NCBI GenBank assembly: GCA_032622095.1
Contig: CP136061.1
Span: 14,585,287-14,649,286, forward strand
Length of the DNA: 64,000 bases
Direction: 5' to 3'
Source: Siphonodentalium dalli
Lineage: Eukaryota; Mollusca; Scaphopoda; Gadilida; Siphonodentaliidae
Position numbers and translations under genes: made by a program. The notes beneath the pieces were generated by a model. It was not told the origin of the DNA. It searched no databases and was given only the letters and a program-made list of their open reading frames with translations. Of this stretch, positions 1-10,259 are shown piece by piece. The stretch's first letter is position 1; each line of letters opens with the position of its first letter.

Positions 1-337
1 ATTTGCGAGCTCGTCTCATCGCCCCCTTGATCACTATATACATGTACTAGATGATGAATTATTCTCAATCAGACATATTTCTTAAGTATATACATGAAAA
101 GGTTTAGCGTATTTTTGATTCTCACCGTTATGGGGCATATTCCTAGTTTCCCAAAAACGATGCCTTACATGGGCTACGTGTTAAACAAATATATTCGAAT
201 AATCCCCAAGTGAAGACATAAATATTTTAACAAAGTAAATGCCGAAGTACTTTATCCCTGGTGTGATAAGACTGTTGCCACAATAACACTGGCGAGCCAA
301 TCCGATATGATAACCAAGTTAACCCAATCGGGCAACG

Positions 338-611
338 GCATGTGGCAAGCCTTGAAATAGAGTGTCTGTCATTTGCAGAATGTGGTCCCCAGAGGGTGAA
401 TTTAGTGATGCTACCCCGCATAGCGGGCTAGCATCACCAAATTCATTCACCCTTTGGGGACCTCATTCTGCTTACACCTCGTCAAAATTAGGTTTCCAAA
501 GGGTGAATTTGGTGATGCTAGCCCGCTATGCGGGGTAGCATCACTAAATTCACCCTCTGGGGACCTCATTCTGGAAATGACAGACACCCTGTTTCAAGGC
601 TTGGCATGTGG
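338..611. mobile_element. hAT-like MITE (258 bp) with 8-bp target duplication
   Basis: The element spans 346-603. It begins caagccttgaaatag and ends with the inverted form, so the whole unit folds back on itself. Internal arms with a gggtgaatttagtgatgct-type motif flank a tagcggg/ccgcta stem and are repeated in inverted order. It is bounded by a perfect 8-bp direct repeat, gcatgtgg, at 338-345 and 604-611. Eight-base duplications are typical of hAT transposition. There is no transposase, so it would have been moved in trans. Relatives lie at 62078-62347 (also with an 8-bp duplication) and 46168-46357 (left end lost). Short reading frames here are fold-back artefacts. Confidence 0.85.
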
Positions 612-1379
612 ACACTCGCGGGATCACAACCCATATGATGATAAACACGTGCACAAGCTTCCGAGATAAATCAATCAGGTTGCCACTCTTCGCGAAATTT
701 ACTGGAATCTTATGATTTGCTTGTATGGGATCTCAGTGGCTGAGTCGGTGGGGATGCATCACACACGCCGACCGCACGCGATGCAAGAGTCGCGGTGGCA
801 ACAGTTTGTTGCGCCAGATAAAACTAGATTAATGGTGTTAGGTGTCGCGGCCAATCACTTAACTTAATCCAATCACGTGAATTTCGCATGGAAATTTCAG
901 CTCTGGTTTCCTTCAAATTTGATCAAGGCGGACATTTTGAAGATATGCCCATAGCCTGAGAATCAAAACTCACTTTTAGTTCATGGGATAACACGTTTAT
1001 GTAACTTAATAGTTTACATTCGGAAAGCCTTAATTTACTTAAAATATCTCGAGTGAAGTTTGAGATAATAAACTGCAGTTTGTGTTGTGAAATCTTTCAT
1101 CCTCGGTTCATAGCACTGCATGTATATGTTGCAAAACATGGATTATGGATTATTTTATCATGTCAATGTCGACACTATGTTGTCTGATGTGTCCTTCGTT
1201 GCTTCCACACATGACAAGTTGCAACACTGTGTTGTGGTTTACATAAATTCACCACCAATAAGTATGCACAGACACAGATGTTCAACCACATACCCATGAC
1301 ATGTTATGTCTTGACATTACAACCAAACTCTGACGTTGCTGTGTCGCCGTTTTCCACAACAGAGCCGTCGAATCCCAAA
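612..1379. other. No gene recognised
   Basis: Moderately AT-rich sequence with no long reading frame, no recognisable repeat end and no RNA gene that I can support. Confidence 0.5.
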
Positions 1380-1640
1380 CATCGTGTATCGGTCAGGAGT
1401 GGGATATTAAACACCGTGTACAGGACAGGACTGCGATATTAAAAATCGTGTATCGGACAGGAGTGGGGTATTATAATTCGTGTATCGGACAGGAGTGGGA
1501 TATTTAAAATCGTGTACCGGACATGAGTGGGATATTAGAAATCGTGTACCGGACAGGACTGGGATATTAAAATCGTGTATAGGATATAGGACTGGAATAT
1601 TATAAATCGTTTATCGGATATAGGATTGGGATATTATACA
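1380..1640 (+). repeat. Degenerate minisatellite, ~32-bp unit, about 8 copies
   Basis: About eight imperfect copies of a unit reading roughly atcgtgtatcggacaggag followed by tgggatatta. Units differ by substitutions and small indels, and the last two carry an extra gatata. The divergence suggests an old array no longer being homogenised. No coding potential is visible. Confidence 0.85.
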
Positions 1641-1989
1641 TTATAAATTAATATGGCCGGCTATTGTAAACACACCTATTATTTTATGAACAGTGTGTGC
1701 ACCTTTTATTGCGTGATCATTTGATTGGAATTCCATGTGACTGACATAATGTCACCCTGGAAGTGGGGAGAATGAGGACAAAATAGTGGTTACCACATGT
1801 GTAACTGCGGCGAGCCCGGCTACTTTAATATATTCGTCTTATAACATTGAGCTGTCTTTCTACATACATATGAAATACGTTTACTACACTTGACTCTAAA
1901 ATCCATGTCAACACTGAATAATTGCACGCATTCTTAATTTTTTAGTTGGAAAGTGAGGTTCCTCGCCTGTGATTCCCTATCAATAAGCG
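1641..1989. other. No gene recognised
   Basis: AT-rich non-coding sequence. A tagttggaaagt stretch near 1945 resembles one near 3302 but is too short to define a family. Confidence 0.4.
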
Positions 1990-2236
1990 AGATCACTAGG
2001 TCGTTGCCATATTGGATCCATCTAGCTCCATTCCGTGGTTTCAGTGATTCTCCTAGTCCCGGTTCCGTTGTTTTAATGCTACTGATCAAAGTTTTGGAGT
2101 AGCATTTCCATAAATGGAGCTTTTGATTTATTCACGACTTTCATGTATGGAATGCTACTCCAAAACTTTACCTGTTGCACTAAAACCACGGAACAGGACC
2201 TGGTGGATCCGATATGGCAGCGAGTAAGTGACATGG
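1990..2236. mobile_element. Foldback MITE
   Basis: Two arms of about 100 bp are in inverted orientation. The left arm has tcgttgccatattggatcc, ttccgtggttt and aaagttttggagtagcat. The right arm carries the same blocks reversed in the opposite order (atgctactccaaaacttt, aaaccacggaa, ggatccgatatggcagcga). The left arm has an extra ~40 bp insertion that includes a second gttttaatgctact. The outer ends are near cactaggtcg and the inverse of cacttactcg. I found no clear target duplication. Confidence 0.7.
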
Positions 2237-3300
2237 CGTATGTCAATTGCATGAAACATCAATCATGGTTTCTCTTCATTTCATTATCTTCGTGTCAAGA
2301 CCCGTGACCGACTCCCTCGTTCCAAGGTTTCTTGCATGCCATCAGATTTAACTTGTTACTTGCGTTTATGCAAGTAGTTTTAACCATATACAAAGCAGAA
2401 TAACCACGGTCGTATATATTTCTATGTCTGTTAAAATGTTATGTTGTTGATAATCAAAGGACATTGGGAATGAGATGCCATTTCAAACTGATGTTAGTTT
2501 CAATGACAAATCGTGATTATCCACTTTGCCATAACGCGTACATAGTCATACACAATGTTACAACGTTATTATCTTATTCAATGTGCCATTTTGATGATTT
2601 CGATTGCATTCTACCTGCTGTCCATTCAATCACAAGTTTACACCAATGAAATGACATCAGAATTGACAGTAAAGGTATTATACCATATTTGAAATAATGT
2701 ATATTATTTATTTATTTACCGCCAATACAGAACACTATGCATGCACATACAGCTGTATTATGGTATGGTCACACATAATTTATTATATAGCCTATACTGC
2801 GTGGAGTGTACATCGTTTCAAAATATATACATGTTTTTACAATTGAGGAACAGAAAATACACGTAGAGAGACTGTTGAGACGTCGAAGAACCGGCGATTA
2901 TCCCACATTGTTGATAAATCACATGATGCCACGAATGAAGCGCCACTCGCATCCATATGGGCTTGCAGCACCCATAAGTTATCTTGTGTGGATTAATTGT
3001 GTGCACGTGAAGAGGAATGATGCAGAAGCAAGGATGAAGTCAAAAGTCGCAGAATAATTTAGCGACCAAATGCTACAACGAGTAGGATCGCATGTAAATG
3101 GCCTTGCTACAGAGAGTCTACGAACGTATCCGTGCCGAACGGTCTATAATCATGCAACAGTAACAGAGCATGCATGGCTGGAGTGCAACTCAAAGTGGTG
3201 ATGTGTTCGATTTCATTGTCATAGACCCACATAGCGTCCATCTAAGTGGTTGGCGATTGTAATCGCGACACGATTCGTTAAAACTATGATTATACTTTTA
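2237..3300. other. No gene recognised
   Basis: Non-coding sequence with a short (ttta)n stretch near 2706. The short open frames have no recognisable domain and overlap on both strands. Confidence 0.4.
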
Positions 3301-3330
3301 GTAGTTGGAAAGTTGAAGTTCCATTTGACA

Positions 3331-3636
3331 CTATAGTCTTGGCAAAATTAATGTTGAGTAATTCGTCGATCCCAGACTTACTGAATTATATAGTGATATG
3401 ATACATATGTCGTCCGCCGTGATTGGTGATTCACAGTTAATCTCAAATATATTCAGGCCATATTTAGATTTGTGCAAAGTGAGTAACTCGTCCACAAATA
3501 CGAGGTACAGGAACGGGGAGCTGACGGCTCCTTGTGTGGTGCGTTGTCTTATTTTAAGTCCGCCTGACATGCTTCCGTCATACAAAACACAATCGAGCAG
3601 CATGGAAATTAGTATTAAATAAAATGTACGATGTAC
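3331..3636 (-). pseudogene. Reverse transcriptase fragment of a non-LTR retrotransposon (palm region)
   Basis: The minus-strand translation contains TTQGAVSSPFLYLVFVDEL followed by TADDICIIS. This corresponds to the RT block around the conserved QG..SP..F motif and the catalytic (Y/F)xDD motif, here ADD. It is the downstream half of the RT whose upstream half lies at 4386-4745 on the same strand. There is no intact frame linking them, no endonuclease and no 3' tail, so this is a decayed copy. The SPFLYLVF wording differs from both other LINEs in the window, so it belongs to a third LINE lineage that I cannot place further. Confidence 0.7.
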
Positions 3637-4385
3637 AGTTTCTTAGATCTAGTGAGATGGGGTACTATTCTGTTGAAGAGAAGAATGTTTCTTTACAGTA
3701 TAATCAGCACTACGACGTACGTGTATGGTTTATTGTCACGGAGAGTGTTGAAAATTCCGGAAATGTAACTAGTATTTACACAGCAAGGGTGTGCACTTCT
3801 GTTTCTTCGTTGCATTCAATAATGAATCATCATTCCAAATTAAACTACCACGCACTGTGTGACGAACTATTACTTCGTGTGTTGCATGCCCGAAATGACT
3901 TTTTTTAGCCGAGTGTCGGATGCATTCTAAGCAGAAAGGCGAACGTAAACCATTGGGTTAACGTGCGTTGCAGTGATCGAACAATATTTCAGATAGATCC
4001 GTTTGAATTATATGTGTACCTTTGAAGATATGTAACAACTTATATAACATAACTTTCGTCGTAGCATGGATTGGAGTTGCGGCCATTTTGACAGCCATTT
4101 CATCGCCGTGATTGCATTATTTTCTGTCCTTGTCACTCTATTCGCCCCTTATGCTCTAATTTCACACACTGGTATATATAGGATGAAGATTAATGCGTTT
4201 TGGTGTCGCCGATGAGGGATATTGTAGAAAAAACGTACTTCACAAGGTCGAAACGTGGGCATTTTTAAAATATCTGTAAACAAGGTTGCTCAAAGCGGAT
4301 TTTGATATGTTGTAGAGGATATATTTCTCTTCAAAATGGAATAAAAACCATCTTAGTCCAAATTTATTCTAGGTCAAACCTTTTA
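3637..4385. other. ~750 bp interruption between two RT fragments
   Basis: Only a couple of hundred bases would be expected between the flanking RT blocks, so this stretch is either an insertion or RT decayed beyond recognition. The 94-codon plus-strand frame here (3624-3908) resembles no family I know. Confidence 0.4.
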
Positions 4386-4745
4386 TCGACCAGACTATGA
4401 TGTCATGAATCATCCAACATTCTTTTGGAACCCGAAATGTAGTTCGTGTGTGAAGCGTTGAAGAATGGGTCTCTCATGAAATCTGGCCAGGAGGATGGAC
4501 CCGAACAACTTATAGATTGATGAAAGCAGTGATTGTACGATAGCTATCCTGTATGTCTCGCGGTTTCTTGTCACCTTTGAACAGTGGAATTATCATGCCG
4601 CATTTCAATCCATCGGGAATCCATTCGTGAGTGATCATGGTATTACAAAGAGTACACAAGCTTTTAAACAGACAGTTGGGACCAAACATTAAGTGTTCAT
4701 TAACTACATCGTCTGGGCCACCATATTTCGTGTTCGTCAATATTA
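4386..4745 (-). pseudogene. Reverse transcriptase fragment (finger region), frameshifted
   Basis: Minus-strand translation gives GGPDDVVNEHLMFG, then MIIPLFKGDKKPR and DSYRT, matching the first two RT blocks (xGPDGI..E; xPI(F/Y)KG...N(Y)RPI). The frame then shifts and continues as SSIYKLFGSILLARF and ELHFGFQKNVG, the third RT block. The shift plus truncation make it non-functional. It pairs with the ADD fragment at 3331-3636. Confidence 0.7.
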
Positions 4746-4849
4746 CTGATCGTTCGAAGCAGGAATCTCTTTGAACGCTGGGAGTGTATCAAATGTTAAA
4801 CCTATTGTCTCCAGCCAGACAGCACTGAATTGTGATAATAGTTTGGTGC

Positions 4850-5050
4850 ATTTCCGAAGTTAATAAGTTTATCTTGGTCGCCAAAAAAATAGTCTTCGAT
4901 GACTGGAGCTTCCTGAAATTTTGCGAAATTGTGAAAATTATTATCTTAAATATGTGAGTTTCCCATATAGACAGCCTCTCCTATATAAGAAAACATTCGC
5001 CTACACTGTGAAAAAAATATGCATTCCTACAGCACATTGCAATCAAATCT
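4850..5050 (+). repeat. Dispersed repeat shared with ~9470-9600 and ~16075-16205
   Basis: Contains ttttgcgaaattgtgaaaa, then attatcttaaatatgtgagt and ttcccata, followed by a cct..tata..aa..acattcg stretch. The same order occurs inside both copies of the large duplication. Boundaries are not clear. Confidence 0.6.
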
Positions 5051-5480
5051 GGTAGAATTCCCGCCTTGGAATTTAATATTATCGTGATTCAAACTTTACG
5101 ACTTGAAAATTCAATAGTATATTTATCTGCGACAACATTATATACGGCAATCACTCCATACAGTAGGACTGAATCTTACCCTGCTGATATTTATTATATA
5201 TTATTTATCCGGCATTCATTGTGTGTTATACGTATAGTACGAATTAGCGTGAGAACAAAACTTAACTCTATCGGGATTTAGTTACTCCATTTTGTATTTC
5301 ACGATTCGTATTTGATCGTAATATTTGGCGTAAAATGCCGTAAATTGTTGTTTTTGGGAACCTATTACCTATTCGATTGTGGACAGTTGTAAAGACGGTT
5401 TGAGTTCGGTTCCTTTGATAATCGGACAAGTTTAAATTCTTCGAAAATCGACTTAATCATTGACAATTTCCACTAAGAGA
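5051..5480. other. No gene recognised
   Basis: AT-rich sequence with no convincing reading frame or repeat end. Confidence 0.4.
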
Positions 5481-6980
5481 TTCATGCAAACATGGCATGA
5501 TCAGCTGATCTGCTGATGATCCAGGCCATAGTGACCAGTCTCACTTCATTCAGACTTCAGTGCTGTGTTGACTGACAGTTGTGACTTAGTTTAAAAACAG
5601 TAGCGTATATCCTGACACATGATGATACAGGTACAATTAACACGAGCTTCGATGTCAACCAATAGTGACAATAATAACAACAACAACAACTCAACGAGCA
5701 GCCATTTCTATTAAATGAAAATGCAGTTGACAGGTTGACAGCAGTGTTCGCGCTGGACCGAAAAAAACCTTAGCCAAAAGTTTAGCCAAATGAAAATTTT
5801 ATTAGCCAAATGAAAAAAACTTTAGCCAAATGTATTTTGGCCAAATTAGATCATCGTTTTCTGGTCGGTTCACAATTAATGACTAAAACGTAAAATCTAA
5901 CAGACACAGGTAAAATACACAATACTTTAAATAACTTTGATGAACTAGAAGTATTTTTATATACATCATTTATTAAAAATTTATTTAATCTTTATGTGAA
6001 AGAGTGATTGGGGGGGGGGGGGGGGTAACCCGGGATTGTCCTTAATTTTTGTTTTGTTTTATATCAGTATCTTTTTTTAAATCAATAAATATTTATCCTT
6101 GCGAAAATATCTAAGTGACATCTGGAAACTAATAACTTAATATTGTTACGCCATTATCAAATTACAATCTGTCATAAAAGCATGCATATTATTTTGACTG
6201 TATCGATATTGACAGCCAATAGCCACAAAATATCTGTCGTGATTCACATTTGGCTGATTAAGCTATTGTCTTACACATGGTGCTCATAAACCTCAACGGT
6301 CATAAATACAATGTCATCATAAACATGCATTGTGCAGAGGCCCCTGTGAGTGACCAGACAGACAATGGGGGATTAGGGGATTAAATGTAAAATAATGACA
6401 TTTTGCTGTTTCGTGACGTAATTTTTCTCCAGATTAAAACACTAAATGTGATTGCATATCACTTTGTGATCGCTTGGTTGATAGAGTTGTCGATCGGCTT
6501 TCCCTTTGTACTGTCCGCGATAGAGTTTCCCTTTGCACAGTCGGCGATATATTCCCACTTTCGTTGTGTTCGGACTAGATCGTTCACATCACTAAATGTT
6601 AGAGCTTACCTCTAAAATTGCTGCTAAGGAACGATATTTCATAAGTACGAAAATAATGAAATACTTTCGTCACCTAACTTCGTCTTGAATGTCGATCTAT
6701 TGAGCGCTTTTATTAATTAGCTTTCTGACTCCATGCTTTCGGTCTCCATTTGGGGTCAAAAAGGTTTAGCCAAAAGTTTAGCCAAATGAAATTTTTATTA
6801 GCCAAATTCGAAAAATATTAGCCAATGGCTAATTTGGCTACCGACAGCGCGAACACTGGTTGACAGTGTTCATAATCTAATTCAACAAGTGATTGTTTCA
6901 AAGCACATCATCCCACATCCATGTACATTTACAAGAGAGGATATACATGTACTGTGTGCAGCAGTGTAATTCACAAGAGA
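5481..6980 (+). repeat. Tandem duplication, copy 1 (split by a transposon)
   Basis: About 380 bp of duplicated sequence is split into 5481-5741 and 6859-6980 by the hAT-like element. It matches 6981-7330 block for block: gcaaacatggcatgatc, cacttcattcagac, caaccaatagtgacaata, ctcaacgagcag, then gtttcaaagcacatcatccc and acaagagaggatatacatg. Divergence of several percent, with indels, suggests an old duplication. Confidence 0.85.
5734..6866. mobile_element. Nonautonomous hAT-like transposon (1117 bp)
   Basis: The element spans 5742-6858. It has perfect 14-bp terminal inverted repeats, CAGTGTTCGCGCTG, and a perfect 8-bp target duplication, gttgacag, at 5734-5741 and 6859-6866. CAGTG at the tip and the 8-bp duplication fit the hAT superfamily. 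Both subterminal regions are rich in ttagccaaa motifs, which in hAT elements can serve as transposase binding sites (inference). A homopolymer of about 16 G lies near 6010-6026. No transposase is encoded. The second duplication copy at 7180-7215 holds a single gttgacag, giving a natural empty site. Confidence 0.9.
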
Positions 6981-7330
6981 TTCGTGGCAAACATGGCATG
7001 ATCCATGGCCTCACTTCATTCAGACGTCAGTGCTGTGTTGACTATTGACGTATTGTGACTTAGTATCAAAACACTGGCACATTTACGGACACTGGGGATA
7101 CAGGTACAATTAACACAGGTTTCGCTGTCAACCAATAGTGACAATAATAGCAACAACAACAACTCAACGAGCAGCTATTTCTATTATAATGTTGACAATG
7201 CAGTTGACAGTGTTCAGTATCTGATTCAAGTAATTGTTTCAAAGCACATCATCCCACATGCATGTAAATTTACAAGAGAGGATATACATGTATTGCACTA
7301 CTGTGTGCACAAGTGTAATTCACAAGAACT
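6981..7330 (+). repeat. Tandem duplication, copy 2 (uninterrupted)
   Basis: Uninterrupted counterpart of 5481-6980. It carries cagttgacagtgttcag where copy 1 has the transposon, so it preserves the pre-insertion state. Confidence 0.85.
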
Positions 7331-7480
7331 TCAAAGTCCATACTGTTTCAGACGTCTTGGCGATATCTCGGGCACCGATGGTAATTTATCTTTACGTTGA
7401 AACTTGATAATTAATGAGCGTGTGTATATGAGGCGCGTTTATATACTTGAGTGGAAATCAAATCGGGTTAAACTGGCGGA

Positions 7481-7829
7481 TTTTTACGGACGAAATTTGA
7501 TGCATAGGGTATCTCGGTATCCGCTGGGCCGATTTCCCGGTATCCGCTGGGCCGATTTCCACCATTTTTGGGGTGTTGGTGTTTGACCCCACCTGACCTT
7601 AACCTTCAAAATGGTCAATTCAAGGTCAAAGCCCGGACGAAGTCGGGAAAAATGGTCAATTCAATGTCAAATCGGGTAAAACCGGATGGATTTCGACGGG
7701 TACTTTTGTCGGGTACTTTTGTTCGGGCACTGTGTTTTGGGACGGGTCAAATCGTGACCCCACTTGACCTTGGCCTTCAAAATAGACAATTCAAGGTCAA
7801 AGCCCGGACGAAGTCGGGTCACCTTCTAG
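7481..7829 (+). mobile_element. Helitron-like element, B type, 5' truncated
   Basis: The 3' end is clear: a cccggac-gaa-gtcggg hairpin, then tcaccttCTAG at 7826-7829 followed by T. The interior repeats cgggtacttttgt and gaccttgaattg-type modules also found in the elements at 34929-36025 and 60074-60812. No TC 5' end is visible, so the left part is missing. No Rep/helicase is encoded. Confidence 0.65.
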
Positions 7830-7841
7830 TTGATATATATA

Positions 7842-8347
7842 TCTCATATATATTTTGAAGACCTATGTCTGTTTGTTTGTCTGTCTGTGTGTCTGCCATT
7901 AATACAAATGTACGATTCTCGACCGATCGGGACGAAACTTGGTACGTGTGTGTAGTTTGACCAGGCGGTCGTCGTTGTGGTATTGGCGAGCCCGTGCGGC
8001 GCCCGTGCGGCGCATGCGCAGACGAGATCTCAGAAACGGGTGGAGCTATCGACTTGAAATTTGCTATGTGAATGTATCTTGCCCCGAATACGAATTTTAT
8101 CGGGTCGCCGAGCCCGTGCGACGCCAGCTTCGCGCATGCGCAGACGAGATATCGGAAACGGGTGGAGCTATCGACTTGAAATTTGGTATGTGAATGTATC
8201 TTGCGCCGGATACGAATTTTTTCGGGTCGCCGAGCCCGTGCGACACCAGCTTCGCGCATGCGCAGACCAGATCTCGGAAACGGGTGGAGCTATCGACTTG
8301 AAATTTGGTTTTTGAATAGCCCGGACAACGTCGGGCTCATCGGCTAG
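7842..8347 (+). mobile_element. Helitron-like element, A type, with ~122-bp internal repeats
   Basis: The 5' end TCTCATATATATTTTGAAG is preceded by A. The 3' end has a cccggac-aac-gtcggg hairpin, then ctcatcggCTAG at 8344-8347. The interior has about three ~122-bp units, each with gagctatcgacttgaaattt, a cgggtcgccgagcccgtgcg block and a GCGCATGCGC palindrome. It joins the next element at 8348 with no spacer. The short frames across it, one of 146 codons on the minus strand, simply follow the 122-bp period. The minus-strand element at 36026-36539 has the same structure. Confidence 0.65.
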
Positions 8348-9063
8348 TCTATTATATATTTTGGAAGATCTGTTTGTGTGTGTGTCTGTCTGTGTGATCG
8401 CGATGAACTCGAAAACGGCCGACCCGATTTCGATGAAACTTGGTATGTGGGGTGTTTTCGGCCGGGGGGTGGCATGGTCCTATTGATTTTCAGATCCGAG
8501 GTCAACTTTTCACGTGCCGAGGTCAAATCTGTTTTTACGCCGTTTTGCGCTAATATATTTCAGTTCGGTGCTCACAAATCGATTCGATATAGCGCGAATA
8601 ATAAATTGCCAGTCATATAATTTGCACGGTTAGAATCTGTGGCGCTTCATCTGTCCAGTGATGTATCACACGCCTGTGTACGTTTAAAGTTTCTACCTTA
8701 ATTATCAAGAACGCAGGACCATGCTCCGCTCATCGAAAAACATTCCGTAAATATATTACGCCGTCAACAGATCGTGACGTGATCGCGTTTAACTCTTAAC
8801 CGGCCGATGTCGCGTTAACTCATCACCGACCGAGGTATCCGCAAATGACATTGGGCAATATATATATCTCGGAAACGGGTGGAGCTATCGACTTGAAATT
8901 TGGTATGTGAATGTATCTTGCCCCGGATACGAATTTTATCGGGTCGCCGAGCCCATGCGACGCCAGCTTCGCGCATGCGCAGACCAGATCTCGGAAACGG
9001 GTGGAGCTATCGACTTGAAATTTGGTTTTTGAATATCCCGGACGAAGTCGGGTCACCTTCTAG
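8348..9063 (+). mobile_element. Helitron-like element, B type 5' end
   Basis: The 5' end is TCTATTATATATTTTGGAAG. It continues with gatttcgatgaaacttggta and ends with a hairpin and ccttCTAG at 9060-9063, followed by T. The middle (8530-8860) is unrelated to other Helitrons here and may be captured DNA. The last ~190 bp resembles the end of the A type, including a GCGCATGCGC palindrome at 8970-8981. A (TA)n tract follows immediately. Confidence 0.6.

Positions 9064-9092
<29 letters not shown>
9064..9092. repeat. (TA)n microsatellite
   Basis: A dinucleotide tract directly after the Helitron 3' end. The duplicate at 15682-15715 is longer, so it has changed since the duplication. Confidence 0.9.
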
Positions 9093-9094
<2 letters not shown>

Positions 9095-10259
9095 GAAACT
9101 CGGTACCTAATATACTGGAGGACGTGGATCTTTCTTGCTTATTTTATTTCAACTTTCTGACTGATTCTGAAACTGCCTATACAGCAGGGTGCTCTGCCTA
9201 TCATTAGCTTTTGTCAGCTTCCGGTGGGCAAGACATGGTTCCTCTTATCGTGGAATCAAGTGCCATTGGGCATCCCCCCTTTACTCACATAATGTGGGTC
9301 ATACAAAGCACCATTGGTGAAGTTTCCTCTACCGGAGTCCAAGACAGGGGTGCCTCTACTGTGGGACCGGGATACGAGCATCCCCTGCTCATATATTATG
9401 GGTATCACAAAACTGATATGATATGGAACTCGGTAAACTGCTTTAGATGAGTATTTCGATCATTAGACGTTTGACAGTTAAATTTTGCGAAATTGTGAAA
9501 ATGTATTATCTTAAATATGTGAGTTTCCCATAGGGAGCCTCGCATAAATATAAGTGAACACATTCGTCTAACAATATTTGCATTGACCGTGTAAATCATT
9601 GTATGCTCTTATATGCTTTTATATGCTCCATGCGGAAGACTCTCATATAAAAGAGAATGCACTGGCACGGGATATTTAATGCTGCACCAGCACAACTCCC
9701 GCCATGAACCCACGTGAAAGGGTTAACGAAATGACACGTGCAATTAGAGTTATGTTTCCGTGTTGTTATTGTTAGCGCTGATTGCTGTGTGTGTTCTGCC
9801 CTCGCGGTTGTCGCTGCCGTCCACTCAGCAAGGCTGTTTGCTAGCCAAACACCGTTATTCTTGAAGCTATAATAGACAGGCCAATTCATTGGAATCCGTC
9901 ATGTTATATTGCAACACATATTGACGTGATTTGTGTTTTCCCGCATTGGAAAATCGTCCCAAGACAGTTTACGCATACGAACGGTGAAATTCTCCCCGAT
10001 GTCCCAATCGGGGCCTACAAATCACCGCCCCAACTTTCGGAGATGAATATTGGAGTCGCGATCACGAGAATAAATGTGAAGAATGGCGATACTTCGGTTG
10101 AGGACTCTCGTACTCAGAATGAGACGGAATTAATTCCCAGCAATAATTGGTGGCGTCGTATTTGGTAGATCTTATCTAATAAGATCGCTGAATGATGTCT
10201 GCTCCGAACATTATAGAATATATCTGGCGTGTATAGTTTAGTGATATCAATCGATTAAT
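9093..10259. other. Non-coding part of duplication copy 1
   Basis: No gene recognised. The segment holds the dispersed repeat shared with ~4850-5050 (about 9470-9600). The open frame at 9926-10168 opens with GTG, not ATG, and is unchanged in copy 2 at 16533-16775. Its lack of a normal start and of any family resemblance argue against a gene. Copy 2 lacks about 20 bp present here near 9720-9740. Confidence 0.5.

Noticed and set aside
7819-8259. 146-codon minus-strand frame
   Set aside because: Lies within the Helitron-like A element and tracks its 122-bp repeats. Similar frames on both strands at 36.1 kb show it is a composition effect.
9926-10168. 80-codon frame unchanged in both duplication copies
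   Set aside because: It opens with GTG, matches no family, and conservation is expected because the whole duplication is recent.
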